Shown: positions 1-10,358, counted from the first letter of the stretch. The stretch: DNA of 64,000 nt from Ixodes scapularis (GCF_016920785.2 NW_024609835.1:172046995-172110994), one strand, 5' to 3'. The notes: generated by a model not told the origin, from the sequence alone. Made by a program: numbers and translations.

Positions 1-681
1 AAAAATAAATGTAAAAGTGGGAACAAAATGGCGAGATGTCTCCACCCTAAGCAAAGCGCACATGAAGTCACCCTTGTTACTACAAGATGGTGCACGTGCT
101 TGACAGCGGCACGCGCTGTCTCGGGATTGATGTGTATATATTGAAAATAGAACAGTCTTCACAAAAACTCCGAGCTGGGGTGCTATGTTGTGCTTTTTGG
201 ACTCTCAGGAGACTTGGAAGAAGGAAGTGACGTCAACAACGCAGAAAATGCAGATTGGATGTTGATTTTGTTTTCTCCTGTCAACATCCAATCTGCGTTT
301 GCTCTAGTCGTTGACGTCACCTCCTCCTTCCAAGCCTCCTGGGAGTCCAAAAAGCGCAACATAGTACGCAGAAAATGCAGATTGGATGTTGATTTTGTTT
401 TCTTCTGTCAACATCCAATCTGCGTTTGTTCTAGTCGTTGACGTCACTTCCTTTTTCCAAGTCTCCTGGGAGTCCAAAAAGCGCAACATAGCACCCCTGG
501 TGTGACGTCTCTTTCTTTCGTCGGGGTTCCCGCGTTGGGCCCCGCACCTCGGCACCCCGCTGCCCACGCGCCGGCAATGTAAGCCTTTTCAGCATCTATA
601 CAGGCCTTTCGGGGCGCTGCTTTATCCTAGCTTTTCCTGTCTCTTTCCACTCATTAGTAATGGCCCCACGCGACCATTACA
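1..681 (+). mobile_element. 5' LTR (partial) of Ty3/Gypsy element A
   Basis: From about 86 to 681, leaving out the insert at 178-496, this matches 11241-11511 at roughly 95% by eye. Both copies end in ..CCATTACA. The LTR runs off the left window edge, so its start and its flanking target duplication are not visible. The segment before about 86 is only loosely similar to the 3' LTR and resembles a diverged end of the MITE seen at 10956-11215. The expected promoter and polyadenylation roles of an LTR are known for the class but are not shown here. Confidence 0.85.
178..496. mobile_element. 319-bp foldback MITE inserted in the 5' LTR
   Basis: The ends are inverted copies (GGGTGCTATGTTG at the left, its complement at the right). 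Inside, the right-hand half is present twice: 280-363 and 400-490 both carry TGACGTCAC and GAGTCCAAAAAGCGCAACAT, and the left arm (178-258) is their inverse. The 3' LTR of the same element has the uninterrupted sequence, so the empty site is known. Flanking CTG at 175-177 and 497-499 is a 3-bp target duplication. The superfamily is uncertain; 3-bp duplications occur in PIF/Harbinger-like elements. No coding capacity is seen. Confidence 0.85.
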
Positions 682-685
682 TTTT

Positions 686-1374
686 GGAAGTGTCTATTCT
701 GCCGGCAGCCGTCACAATAACCGGGGGGAAAAAGTGCCGGCAGTAGTCGCCTATTGGGTCTCGTATAAAATGGTTTGTAAACACGCCTATTCTAATATGT
801 GGATTAGATAAGTGGGTAAGATGTGCGCCTGATACACAGCAGGATCTTAGTTCAATCCCTCGAGGGAATTGTTTTTTTTTTTTTCTTCGGAGTTTTGTTT
901 TTTGTTGAGGTATTAGGCGATATTTACGACATCTCTCTTTTAGAATTAACACTGAAAAAAGAAAAAAAAAAGAAAAACACGAATGTTTCTGACGAAACAC
1001 TTCCTTTTTGGGGCGTGAATGGAGGACAGCGGGGCTTGGGCCGGCCGGCACGCCGCCGCGATGCGGTGGTACTGGTGGGCCAAATAGGTCAATACATTTC
1101 TAATGAGCAGCCGCAGACTGTCGCCGCTAAAGGAGGGGGAGGGGGGGGCGGCTATGTTAACGAGCTTCCCACAGATACACGCGCCGTCCGAAACTGCCGG
1201 CATTTTTTCTCCCGGGCTGTTGTGCTGGCTGCCGGCACAATAGTCTCACCGAAAATACAAATTTCATTATTTTACCGACAGGTGTCACGTGACTTCAGGC
1301 AGCCATTGGGAGGTGACTGCCGGTAGAATTTCGGAAAAATTATTCTGCCGGCTGCCGGCAGAATAGACACTGCC
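686..1374. mobile_element. MULE-type non-autonomous DNA transposon, 689 bp
   Basis: The termini are near-perfect inverted repeats beginning GGAAGTGTCTATTCTGCC and GGCAGTGTCTATTCTGCC. They are flanked by an exact 9-bp duplication TTACATTTT at 677-685 and 1375-1383. A second member (23581-36495) has the same ends and its own 9-bp duplication, which supports a Mutator-like mechanism. The insertion split the LTR/PBS junction of element A. Internal parts are poly-A/T runs, a G-rich run at 1133-1149 and a tRNA-like stretch at about 800-862. There is no transposase. Confidence 0.85.
800..862 (+). repeat. tRNA-like segment inside the MULE-type element
   Basis: The stretch has an A-box-like GTGGGTAAGATG and a B-box-like AGTTCAATCCC with tRNA-like spacing. 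The related copy at 23963-24029 (minus strand) is closer to a tRNA, with AGCTCAGTGGGTAAGATGAG. No full cloverleaf with good acceptor pairing is apparent, so this is a captured or decayed tRNA-derived sequence rather than a gene. Confidence 0.5.
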
Positions 1375-1382
1375 TTACATTT

Positions 1383-1393
1383 TGGCGACGAGG
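1383..1393 (+). promoter_or_regulatory. Primer binding site of Ty3/Gypsy element A
   Basis: TGGCGACGAGG is the sequence that would follow the 5' LTR by a few bases once the 689-bp insert and its duplication are discounted. TGG matches the CCA end of a tRNA primer. The primer tRNA was not identified. Confidence 0.6.
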
Positions 1394-1878
1394 TTTTTTC
1401 TTCCATTTTTTCCATTTTCGCCCTCGTGAGTTTTCTTTTGTGTGTGAGACTCCGTGCCGGAGATGAGTGGTGGCAGCACCGACATGTATATTTTTCTTTT
1501 GTGTGTTAGGTAATATTTTAACGTTCGAAATGTAAGGAGGTCCTTTTGAATATTCCCATCCACCACATCTTTTGCATATGTAATACATGAAAATACTGTC
1601 GATGGATAGCGACATTTAACGTTCCGTTTCGAGCGTCAATGATCCATTTTGAACGCAAGTAGGGTTAGGCGTAACGCCATCCTTTGTTCTCTATTTTACG
1701 GCCGTTCGAATTGGTACCTTCGTTTTCAACTTTATTTCCCAACCATAGCCATAGTAGACGATAGCGTCGCTATGTTCCATGTCCATGTATATCCTAAGTA
1801 ATTTTGACAGATATTTTTGTCCATCAAATATGCGTACGTAGCCATTGGCTTTACTTAGAGCATTCATAAGTTCCAAAA
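1394..1878. other. Leader region between PBS and gag of element A
   Basis: About 480 bases with no recognised gene. A minus-strand open frame at 1691-1912 is judged to be a shadow because gag-like sequence overlaps it on the plus strand. Confidence 0.4.
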
Positions 1879-3110
1879 ATAGCAACGGCTTCTTTCCCGA
1901 CGCCTCCACCATTTCTTCCTACGCCAGGTGCGCCTGTGCAGCCTTGGTTAAATTGGAAAACGTCGTTTTTAAATTATCTTGTGGTCCTAGAGGCTGATAA
2001 AGGCTCGCCGAAGCGTAAGCGCGCGTTGCTGTGGTCTTTGCTTGGTCTCGAAGGCCAAAGAATAGTTTCAACGTTCCCATCCACGGCCCTCGCCCATAAC
2101 GAGACCGTCTCCAAATTTGACGTTCTTATGACGGCGCTTGATCAGCACTTCGCTGCCAAAAAGAATGTTGTTGTCGAACGGAGGTTGTTCCTCACCCGCG
2201 TCCAGTCGCAGGGAGAAACTGTCCTTGAGTACCTTGGTGCCCTACGGCACCTCGGCTCTTTTTGTGATTTTGGGGATTCTCTTAAAACCCGCATTGCGGA
2301 AGTTTTTTTGGCCGGGTTATTATCATCGGAGGTACAAGATCGGGTAATCTGAGAGTCTGCGGAAGCTGGACTACCGAGCCTCGAACGTATCGTACTTCTG
2401 GCACAACAGTTCGAATCGTACTTCTGGCACAACAGTTCGAATGGGCTGCTCGAGATTGCGATCGTTACCGCCAAATTTCATCATGCCTTCCGCGTTCCGA
2501 GTCGACACAGGCCGTTGAGGCAGTACAAAGGGTTCCCGTTCGGCGTGGACAAGATGGCCGCCAATTAAAGTCAAATTCGAACATGCAACGTCAAAATGGA
2601 GGGCGGCCTCCTGCCGTTTCTTCCTCTCCCGCAAATGTTTCCTCCTCACCTTCCAAGGTTTCCTTCTCGCCGCGCCACCAGTCGCGTGGACTCGCCCGCG
2701 TTTTTACAAGCCGAGTGCCTCGTGATGCTCCTCCGGGCGCGCGCGCTCGTGGGCGCGGGGCGGAATCGTGCCAGTTTTGCGGTCGCCGACCCCATCCGTG
2801 CGAGGAGTGTCCAGCGTCCGGAATGACACGTGTTTCTTGTGGCAAGATACGCCACTTTTCAAATGTTTGCCGAAGTTCGTCTTGGTCGTCTGAAGTCATC
2901 GACCCCCGTCGCATGGCGTTTCCGCCGGAACGAGGTCGGGCCGCCGGTCGCCGGTACCAGCGGCTGGGAGTTGGCCGTAACCAGACACCCAGCCATGGAA
3001 TCGGGACGTTTCCCGACGACGACGAGGAGGGGGAACAACGTCTTCACCGTCGGATCCCCGGAGGTCCTCCCTGAAGGACGTGCGGACCGTCGCCCACGGA
3101 ATTTCACGGC
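1879..3110 (+). pseudogene. gag: Ty3/Gypsy element A gag (broken)
   Basis: This is the structural Gag of an LTR retrotransposon, which in the family packages element RNA. The frame opens with a proline-rich PPPFLPTPG stretch followed by PWLNWKTSFLNYL, typical of Ty3/Gypsy Gag N-termini. The best start position reads ATA at 1879-1881, so the ATG is probably lost. An in-frame TGA falls at 2350-2352. Beyond it the same frame continues as Gag-like sequence and contains a 26-bp tandem duplication (about 2392-2443). Further on, in another frame, a zinc-knuckle-like Cys/His stretch with CGKIRHFSNVC lies at about 2776-2876. At least one stop and one frameshift make it non-functional. Confidence 0.75.
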
Positions 3111-3194
3111 TGATGTTCAGGTGAATGGATTTACATTACCCTTACTCATTGATACTGGCTCCGAAGTGTCAATACTTTCCGAGAGCATGTTTAA
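3111..3194 (+). pseudogene. Aspartic protease of element A, N-terminal part
   Basis: The frame carries LLIDTGSEVSILSE, the catalytic D-T-G motif of retroelement aspartic proteases, 20-30 residues into the domain as usual. It lies in a different frame from the zinc-knuckle part of gag. The reading is cut by the TTAA-flanked insertion starting at 3195 and resumes at 3767 in matching sequence. The protease would normally process Gag-Pol. Confidence 0.75.
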
Positions 3195-3762
3195 AGGGGT
3201 ACTCCACTGATTTCTTGAGCTACCTCAACTAACTATATTTTCGGACTCCCCGGCCTTTACTCTCTCCGGTATGCTATTTAGAATCGGGAAATTCAAAATA
3301 GTTATTGCGAAATCGGCAAATGAAAATGATGCAAAAACCAACATTCAAATATACGCGCGCTTTTCAGGGCCGTGACGTCAGTGGCAGGCAGGCTTGGCAG
3401 TCGAGCAATCAGCCAAAAAATAGAATATGCCAATCATTTGTTCCGTGCTGGAGCGCGGGTACTGCAGCGAGCTTCCCAAGCATTCATTTGACACCATGAA
3501 ACTGCTTTGAATCAGTTTAAAACAAAATCTACAGCCCAAAGAGTGAACCCCTGCCTTCCACTGACGTCACTTTTTCATTGTTGCCAGTAGAGACTTCGAG
3601 CTTGAAAAACGCGGTGAGGACCAAAACTGTAAATTCAATAACTTCGCGAAAAAACAAAATTTTAACCTAATATTTGGGATACTATTTTCGCGATGTTTGT
3701 TGGGTAGCTTAGCAAAATTTCAAGCAAATCGGAGACAATGAGAAAATCGGTGGAGTAGCCCT
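3195..3762. mobile_element. 568-bp TTAA-flanked MITE inserted in protease
   Basis: The ends are AGGGGTACTCCACTGATTT and, inverted, AAATCGGTGGAGTAGCCCT, with TTAA on both sides (3191-3194 and 3763-3766). A TTAA target duplication is characteristic of piggyBac- and Kolobok-type elements. Removing one TTAA and the element rejoins the protease region. No transposase frame is present. Confidence 0.85.
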
Positions 3763-3766
3763 TTAA

Positions 3767-4518
3767 CAAGATCAACTCCAAGCAGCAAATCCGGCTAAGG
3801 AAACCGCCGCGCACTCTTGTGCACTACCTCCGAGGGTCGATTCCAGTCATGGAATGTTTCCAGGCCAAAGTCAGCTTCAAATAACGCTCCGCCGACATTC
3901 TTTTTTACATCGTTCGCAATGGCCGATCCCTGCTTGGGACAGATGCCATGCATGGACTACGTCTAATTTTATCGGGCGCGCCACTCAAGTGCTTCCATGT
4001 CAATGCAGCTGACCCTCGCTCGGCCATCCCGGGACATGTAAACTCTGCTGGAGTCCCGCAGCCCCCATGTACGGTGGAGCCCAGTCCTCCATCGCGTCCT
4101 TCAAGTGCTCCCTGCAAGCACCCTTCATCATTGTCCACTGTTCACGGCACTCAGCCATCCACGTCGTCTGAATACTACTCAACTAGAGGCGTCTTCGGAG
4201 ACCAGCCTTCAAGGGATCCGTCGACGTCGGGACCATCTTTGCAACATTCATCGGTGAGCGATGCATCGAAATTACCTTCTGGTTTCGAAGAATTTGAGGA
4301 TCTCTTTTCTCCTGAGCTAGGGTTAGTTAAAAACCAAACTCACATAATCACTGTCCGGCACCATGTCCCGCCGGTACAGGCTAAACTTCGCCGCTTACCA
4401 ATGACGTTGCGTGATGCTGTCAGTGCAGAAATTCAGAAGCTCGAGCGCCAAGGCGTTATCGAGCGCGTAAACGCGTCGGAATGTGTCACCCATTGTAGTA
4501 GTTAAGAAGAAAGACGGT
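3767..4518 (+). pseudogene. pol: Element A protease C-part and RT N-terminal region
   Basis: The sequence resumes pol after the TTAA MITE. It includes the RNGRSLLGTDAM stretch typical of the end of the protease region (about 3915-3955), then RT N-terminal motifs in the frame at 3948-4505: KLRRLPMTLRDAV and EIQKLERQGVIERV, which precede RT motif 1 in Ty3/Gypsy. A stop at 3883-3885 and a frame change after it break the region. The RT is cut after KKDG by the 1807-bp insertion and continues at 6326. Confidence 0.75.
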
Positions 4519-6325
4519 CCCTATTGAAAATCGCTCTGATGGGACTTCAGGACTTTTTTAAAGGGTGCGAAGGGGACTTCAGGAATTTCTGAGATGTTTG
4601 AAGGGGGCACCGATATTTCCTGGTGGGCTCATTGGCCCCGTCAGAAGCTCTCCTGAAATGTCTAAAGTGCCCTTTACAATGCCCTGAAATGTCTCAAAGC
4701 CTGTCAAGAACTTTTCTAATGGGGTCGGGAAAACCTTCAGGCTTCTTGAGATGTCTGTGGGCAACGGCTTAGGTGAAGAAAACACATTTCGCAGAATTAA
4801 TGAAGATAGCTGCTTATTGTACGCTACGGGGGAAAAAAAGTATTTGGAGAATGCCGATCCTGTGTGTGTACGGTCAGATTTTTATTACTGCTCTTTTATC
4901 AAATACGACTACGAACGGGCTCCTGAACCCGTCTGTCACTGCCCGGGTGTTCGGTCGCCAAAGAGGCCACTGAAGGCGACCGCCCCATGTGGAGAATTGA
5001 CGAGCCGCCGGCCGAGTGGTGTTGGCCGAGTGGCGTTTTGAGGCGAACGCAGTCCTGTCCGCTCTAGGCAATATCCGTGCAACAATGTATAAAAAAACAA
5101 GAAAAAAAAAACAAGCTGAGAGCAGTGCGTGCTTTCCAGGAACAGGGACGCACGCGGGAACGACTCGTTCCGGGAACCGTCCCTCCACGGGTGACTGTCC
5201 CCAAAAAAGCAATCCACATGCGCCTCTCTCCGCCCGGCGATGGGGAGAGGGTGCAGGGCTGCCAGGCCAGCGGTCGGGGGGAGAGGGTGGTGTGTGCAAG
5301 CGGGGGAGGCCATAGCCATTTTCTCTCTGCTTGTGTGCGGTTCCGGTTATCCCACGAGCCGGGATGTTTGGAGCGGACCAATATCCTCCAGGAAGGTGAG
5401 CACGGATGGTTTTGAGGGCTCGCCCCTTGGTCTGTTTTGATCCGTGCAGTTTCTTTCTTGGTACCGCAGGTGAACCATAGTTCGGCGAAGGCCGCCTTCA
5501 GCACCGCTCGAGCGCCATTGTGTTCAGCGCCTTCAAGGAGATGGTGGCCGGTGTCGGCTTACTCGCTGCAAAGCCTGGCAGCCGGGGTCAGCGTCCCACG
5601 GCATGTTGTGCCTGCGCACCGGGATTATGGCACTGTGGGTGTTGAGACGGTGGATGACGGCCGCTGTCCGGACTTGTTCCTTGCGCCTCTTGGTCCGTCC
5701 GACTTCAGACCAGCGAGCGAAAAATACGCCGAAGACGCCGGCGCGATGTCATCATGGACGAAACCGTGACTGTGCTAGGGATTTCTCAACGGCGGCGGAT
5801 GCTGCTTACGAGTTCGTGGTTTTCGCTAAACGTGCTTACTGAGTCTGTGTATGTGTCCATGAGGTGCACCTGCTCGGTTTTATTAGCTGAACCACCGTAC
5901 ATCAGGAATATACCCAGCGTCATCGTGAGTACTTTGAAAGGTATTTTTCTTTGTGATAAAGAAGTCAGTTGTCCCTGTTTGATGTGATCTCTTTCGTCTA
6001 AAGCTCCTTGCGCCGGGTTTGAACAAGCGTTGCTTTTTATCACCTTTTTGAGTTATAATATGCATGTAAAACTAAATGTCGGCAATAAATTTTCAATAAT
6101 GTTTTCAACTGCATTTTTGTCTATGGTTCACTGTCATTTGGGCGTCTAAAGGGTCGATGGGCTAAAAGGGTCTGACGGGTTGAAGGGCTGAGGGGCTAAA
6201 GGGTTTTTCTATGGGGTATCCTTGAAGGGTTTTTTCTGTAAGGTATTTTTGAAGGGTTTTGAAGGCCTGTGAGGTCCCATAATCCTTCAAGGCTGACGGG
6301 CCCTTTAGAAATATTTTTAATAGGG
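4519..6325. mobile_element. 1807-bp unclassified insertion in the RT of element A
   Basis: The boundaries are set by the interrupted RT: coding sequence stops after GACGGT (4518) and resumes with GTGGAATCCGC. The insert starts CCCTATT and ends AATAGGG, a short terminal inverted repeat, with a 2- to 3-bp duplication (GT or GGT). Both ends contain degenerate AGGGTTTT- and CTTCAGG-type short repeats. No recognisable gene is inside, although the middle (about 5000-5760) is GC-richer than the edges and could be a captured host fragment. Superfamily unknown. Confidence 0.65.
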
Positions 6326-7250
6326 GTGGAATCCGCATGTGTGTCGATCTGCGGGCGCCAAATCAGGCTGTCGTTATTGATTCTTTTCCGCTTCCGCACA
6401 TTGATGAGCTTCTGAGCTCCCTCATTGGAGCCTCAGATTTTTCTAAGTTAGACCTTGCGTCTGCTCATCATCAGGTCCGTCTCGAACCCAAGAGTCGCGA
6501 CTTAACAGCATTCATTTCCCATGAAGGGCTTTTTCGTTTCAAACGAGTTTGTTTCGGTCTGGCGTCTGCACCAGCGGCCTTCCAACAGGTCATGTCCAAG
6601 ATATTAAAACATTGTCCAGGAGTCCAGTTTTATCTGGACGATGTCATTGTCTATGGTTCCTCCCAGAAGGAACATGATAGTAATCTCAGACAAGTCCTCA
6701 AATGTATTAGAGAGGCCGGCATGAACTAAATAGAAAAGCCGTTTTCAATGTTTCTGAACTGTCATTCCTTGGACATCGTCTGTCTGCGGAGGGTCTAGCA
6801 CCCCTTCCGTCGAAGATAGACACGGTCCTCAATTTTCCAGTTCCAACGGAACCTTCACGGTTGAAGGCCTTCCTAGGTCTAGTAGAATATTACAGTAAGT
6901 TTGTCCCCCATTGTGCTACTCTTGTAGAACCCCTCCGAAGGCTTCTGCGCAAGGGAGCATCTTTTGTCTGGTCGTCCGATGTAGAGGTCAGTTTCCAAAG
7001 TGTCAAGTCCTGCCTTCAGCAGGCTCCCATTCTTGCAATGTTCGATCCAAATCTTCCAGTTGTCGTCTCCACAGACGTGTCCAATTACGGACTAGGTGCT
7101 GTTCTCCAGCAGCAGCATGGGAAGCAACTAAAGACTGTTGTTTTCGCTTCCCGCTCTCTCTCCGAAGCAGAGCGGAAGTATTCAGCAGGAGAGAAAGAAG
7201 ATCTCGCAATCCTCTGGGCTTGGGAGAAATGGCACGTTTATCTTGGGGTC
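6326..7250 (+). pseudogene. pol: Ty3/Gypsy element A reverse transcriptase and RNase H start
   Basis: This is the RT that copies element RNA into DNA. Visible motifs in order are CVDLRAPNQAV, SDFSKLDLASAHHQVRL (motif A region), FGLASAPAAFQQVM and QFYLDDVIVYG with the catalytic YLDD (about 6630-6660). A one-base loss near 6725 shifts the frame; the palm/thumb then continues with FLGLVEYYSKF (about 6868-6900). RNase H begins at about 7060 with VVSTDVSNYGLGAVLQQ, where the Asp of the D-x-S-x-x-G motif is kept. A second shift near 7235-7245 moves the rest of RNase H into another frame. Confidence 0.85.
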
Positions 7251-8440
7251 GACATTTCGAAATTCAGACAGATCATCAAGCCCTCGTCAAACTAATGTCC
7301 ACTCAAGGGACAGGTGTTCGTCCACGAAGCATCAGTCGTTGGACTGCTAGACTTTTCATCTATAATTTTACAATGAAGTATCGTAAAGGCAGCGATAACG
7401 TAGTTGCCGACGCTCTGTCTCGCCTTCCGGTCCCAGACACCGAAGAAGGTACGTCTTTTGAAGAAGAGGTAGTTTCAATTGTCTGTGCATGTCTCACACA
7501 GAAGGAGTTGAAGGAGGAAACTCTAAAAGATCCTGTACTACCAGTTATTATGACATATCTTTCAAACACATGGCCCTCCGAGGACAAGTTGCCTCCAGAA
7601 TTCAAGCCGTATTTCGTTGTAAGAGACCAGCTCTCAGTCACCGATGCATTGTTGTTCCAAGGAGAGAAAATAGTGGTTCCGACCACTCTCCGTGATCAAG
7701 TTATTGATGTAGCTCATGAAACCCATCAAGGTATCTCGCGCACCACCAGTATCATCAAGGAGCTTTACTGGTGGCCGCATTTAAGTCAACATGTCAGGAA
7801 AAAGGTTCAGAACTGTTCGGTATGTCAGTCGACAGACAAGCCTGCAAAGGCATCTCCAGCACTTCTTCAACCAGTCGAATTCCCCACCCGTCCATGGGTA
7901 AAACTGGGCATGGATATAGTAGGTCCCTTTGAACGAGCCCCGGCTCAAGATAGGTTTTTCATTACACTGGTAGATTACCACAGTAAGTGGCCTGAAGTGG
8001 CACCAGCCCACAACGTCACGACTCCTACAGTCATTTAGTTCTTGAAGTCCATCTTTGCCCGCGAAGGTCCGCCGCAGGAGATCACGACAGATAACGGCCC
8101 TCAATTCATTTCGAAGGAATTCAGCGAGTCCTTCAAGACGCATCGCATCAAACATGCGAAGTCATCGCTTTACCATCCCCAAGCTAATGGTCAGGTAGAG
8201 AGATTCCATAGAGTCCTTAAGTCTGTTATTCAGTTGGAACTCGTCCAACATCGTCCGCTTTCCGAAGCCATTACAGAATATCTCGGGGTATACTGGAGTA
8301 CGCGCCATGCCACGACTGGAGAAACGGCAGCTTTTCTTCTACACGGTCGCACCCACCGGACGCGCCTGCATCTTCAAGGGCGAGGGACCCCAGAGTCCGC
8401 TGTCCCTTCACATGTTGTCCAGGAAAAGCTTCCTGATTGA
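7235..8440 (+). pseudogene. pol: Element A RNase H C-terminus and integrase
   Basis: The frame from about 7245 to 8038 gives the RNase H end (EIQTDHQALVKLM, then ADALSRLPV) and the integrase. The HHCC zinc-binding region reads HQGISRTTSIIKELYWW and CSVCQS (about 7715-7830). The core starts with the first catalytic Asp in GMDIVGPF (about 7908). A TAG at 8036-8038 interrupts; after it the same frame carries TTDNGPQFIS (second Asp, about 8090) and HPQANGQVERFH (catalytic Glu, about 8180-8212), giving a DDE triad. RT precedes integrase here, the usual Ty3/Gypsy order, unlike element B. Confidence 0.85.
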
Positions 8441-9798
8441 GTCAAGGAATACCAAACGAAGATGAAAAAGTATTCCGATGCCAGGCGAGCAGTCAAGTAC
8501 CCTGCTTTTGCTCCTGGGCAATCAGTAAAGGTTTTCAAACTCACATTAGAGAGAAAATGCGGAACAAATATGCTCCACCGCAACATATATATGAAGTAGG
8601 GCCAGCCACATATAGATTAGATGATGGAACCATATGGAATGCAGACAAAATGACACGTACAACATTGAAACCACCCCAACGTCAGCCGTTGTGGCTTATG
8701 GACGATGACATATTCCCCACTTCAACTAATGCAGCTCCAGCTATAAGCCTGGGCCATGTGCCACCTGAGGGTCCGGCACCTTCAACTTTGCGTGCTGCGG
8801 CCCCCGGCGTCACTCCTGTCCGTGCGGCCCCTGCTGCCGTTTGTGTTTTTGCGGCCCCTGCTCCCGTTCCTGTCCATGCGGCCCCTGCTGCCATTCCTGT
8901 CCCTGCGGCCGGTCCTGTTTTTGCGGCCCCTGATGCCGGTCCTGTCCCGACGGCCCAAGAGGTCGTCCATGCCACTGCGGCCCCTGCGGCCGCCCATGCT
9001 ACTGCGGCACCCGGCCCTGGCCATATTGCTGTGGCGCCTGGTGCCCATAGTCATGCGACCCCTGGCGCCGCCCATGATCCTGCTGTGCCAGGCGTCGTTC
9101 CTCATCATACGGCTCCTGCAGCCCATGTAGCTGTGGTCCCTGGTGCTGCCCATGTACCGGTAGTACCCGGTGCCCTTCCTATTCCTGGCGTACCCGGCAC
9201 CAGTTCCGTGGTACCCTGTACCGCGCAAGATGCGATGGTTTTCGGTGGCCTTCCCACCACCCCAGTCCCCGGTGCCGTTCCTGATTCCGGTTTCCAAGCG
9301 GCCTTCCGCGCTGCTGTACCAGTCCATCAAGGCAGCAGCCAGCCACCAGTTCGCGCCGGCTGCCCCGGCTGCAGTCTTCCAAGAGGCCCCCAGGCTCGCT
9401 TTCCAGGAGGGTCATGAGCCTTCCGTTCTGCAAGCGGTGCAATAGTGAGCACCGCATCAAGTTCATCCCAACTGGGACTCTGGTATTTCAGCGAGCTGCC
9501 GTCATCTAGCTCCGCAACAGTCTCAGCGGAGTCCCTGCACTCCGTGGGGCCAAATGCTTCCACACTTTCTGAGCCTTCAGCGGCTCCTGGTTTAGCAGAA
9601 GACCCGGAATCAAGTCCCGAGGCAACCCAAGAATCGACTCCTACATCAGGTGACGGTGGTGCAGACACACCACCGAGGACATATCATACTCCACCACTAT
9701 CTCCATCGGGCACTCCACAATGCCCCACGCGGCGTAGACGACTTCCCGCAAAATTTCGTGGCTTTCAAGTGGATATGTACTCCAAGGACGCTCCTTAA
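8441..9798 (+). pseudogene. Integrase C-terminal module and Pro/Ala-rich tail of element A
   Basis: The frame after a stop at about 8438 contains a GPY-like module (YEVGPATYRLDDGTIW, about 8590-8640), known in Ty3/Gypsy integrase C-termini. It then runs into a long Ala/Pro/Val-rich region (about 8800-9417) with recurring AAP.PVP.HAAPA-type units, followed by a Ser/Pro-rich frame at 9445-9798 ending before the untranslated region. No transmembrane, signal or Env-like features were seen, so the tail looks like an expanded disordered extension. Frame changes near 8440-8540 and 9417-9445 break it. Confidence 0.6.
8800..9420 (+). repeat. Degenerate coding minisatellite (Pro/Ala-rich)
   Basis: Units such as GCGGCCCCTGCTCCCGTTCC recur with roughly 24-30-bp spacing and increasing divergence toward the right. 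The period stays mostly a multiple of three, so the + frame stays open for over 300 codons. Confidence 0.7.
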
Positions 9799-10358
9799 AA
9801 ACTTTGGGACTTAAGTCATAGTGGTTTGAAATTTCATGAAGCGTGCAATGTGTTTTTATAGGATAGATGAGAAGAGATAGGGGTTATTTTTGCAATTTTC
9901 ATGTGTTCAAATATCAAGTTTTAATGTTATGTACATAGAGGTGTCGGTCAAAGTGTTTGAAGTGAAAATGTTATTCTTTATGTTTCCAAGGACTAGTCAG
10001 CCATTCCACTGGTGGAAGGGAAAGTGTTAATCTTTGTTTCAAATGTCTCGTTAAACCGTGATATTTTTGAAAGTGTTGTTCTTTGTTCCCAAGCACTCGT
10101 CAGTGACATTTTGGTTGCAGTGAAGAGAGCACTCTTCGGTCTAACTGGATTCTGCTCGACATAGTGCAAAGTGTAGCATTAATGATTGTATCTTTCCAAT
10201 GTATTTCTTTATCCTTATTTTCTCCGACCACTTCACAATTATTTTTGCCTGTAGTGATTGGTTGGTAAGATTTTGTGTGCGTGTGAATTTATATATGGTT
10301 AAAAAAAAGTAAGCTGTTTCTTGGGTCGGTAGCAAATTGTCTAACAGTCATTTTCTTC
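9799..10358. other. 3' untranslated region of element A
   Basis: AT-rich sequence between the last pol-derived frame and the polypurine tract. It has loosely repeated TGTTATTCTTTGTTTCCAAG-like phrases (about 9965-10100). No gene was seen. Confidence 0.5.

Noticed and set aside
800..862. Functional tRNA gene
   Set aside because: Boxes are present, but acceptor and anticodon stems do not pair well and the segment is part of a repeated transposon.
1691..1912. Minus-strand open frame between PBS and gag
   Set aside because: The plus strand here gives a typical Gag N-terminus and no family resemblance was seen for the minus frame.
4874..5504. Overlapping open frames on both strands in the 1807-bp insert
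   Set aside because: No motif or family resemblance; GC-rich composition alone explains the open frames.
8782..9330. Long minus- and alternative-frame open readings over the Pro/Ala repeat
   Set aside because: A low-stop GC-rich repeat opens several frames. Only one connects to the integrase module.
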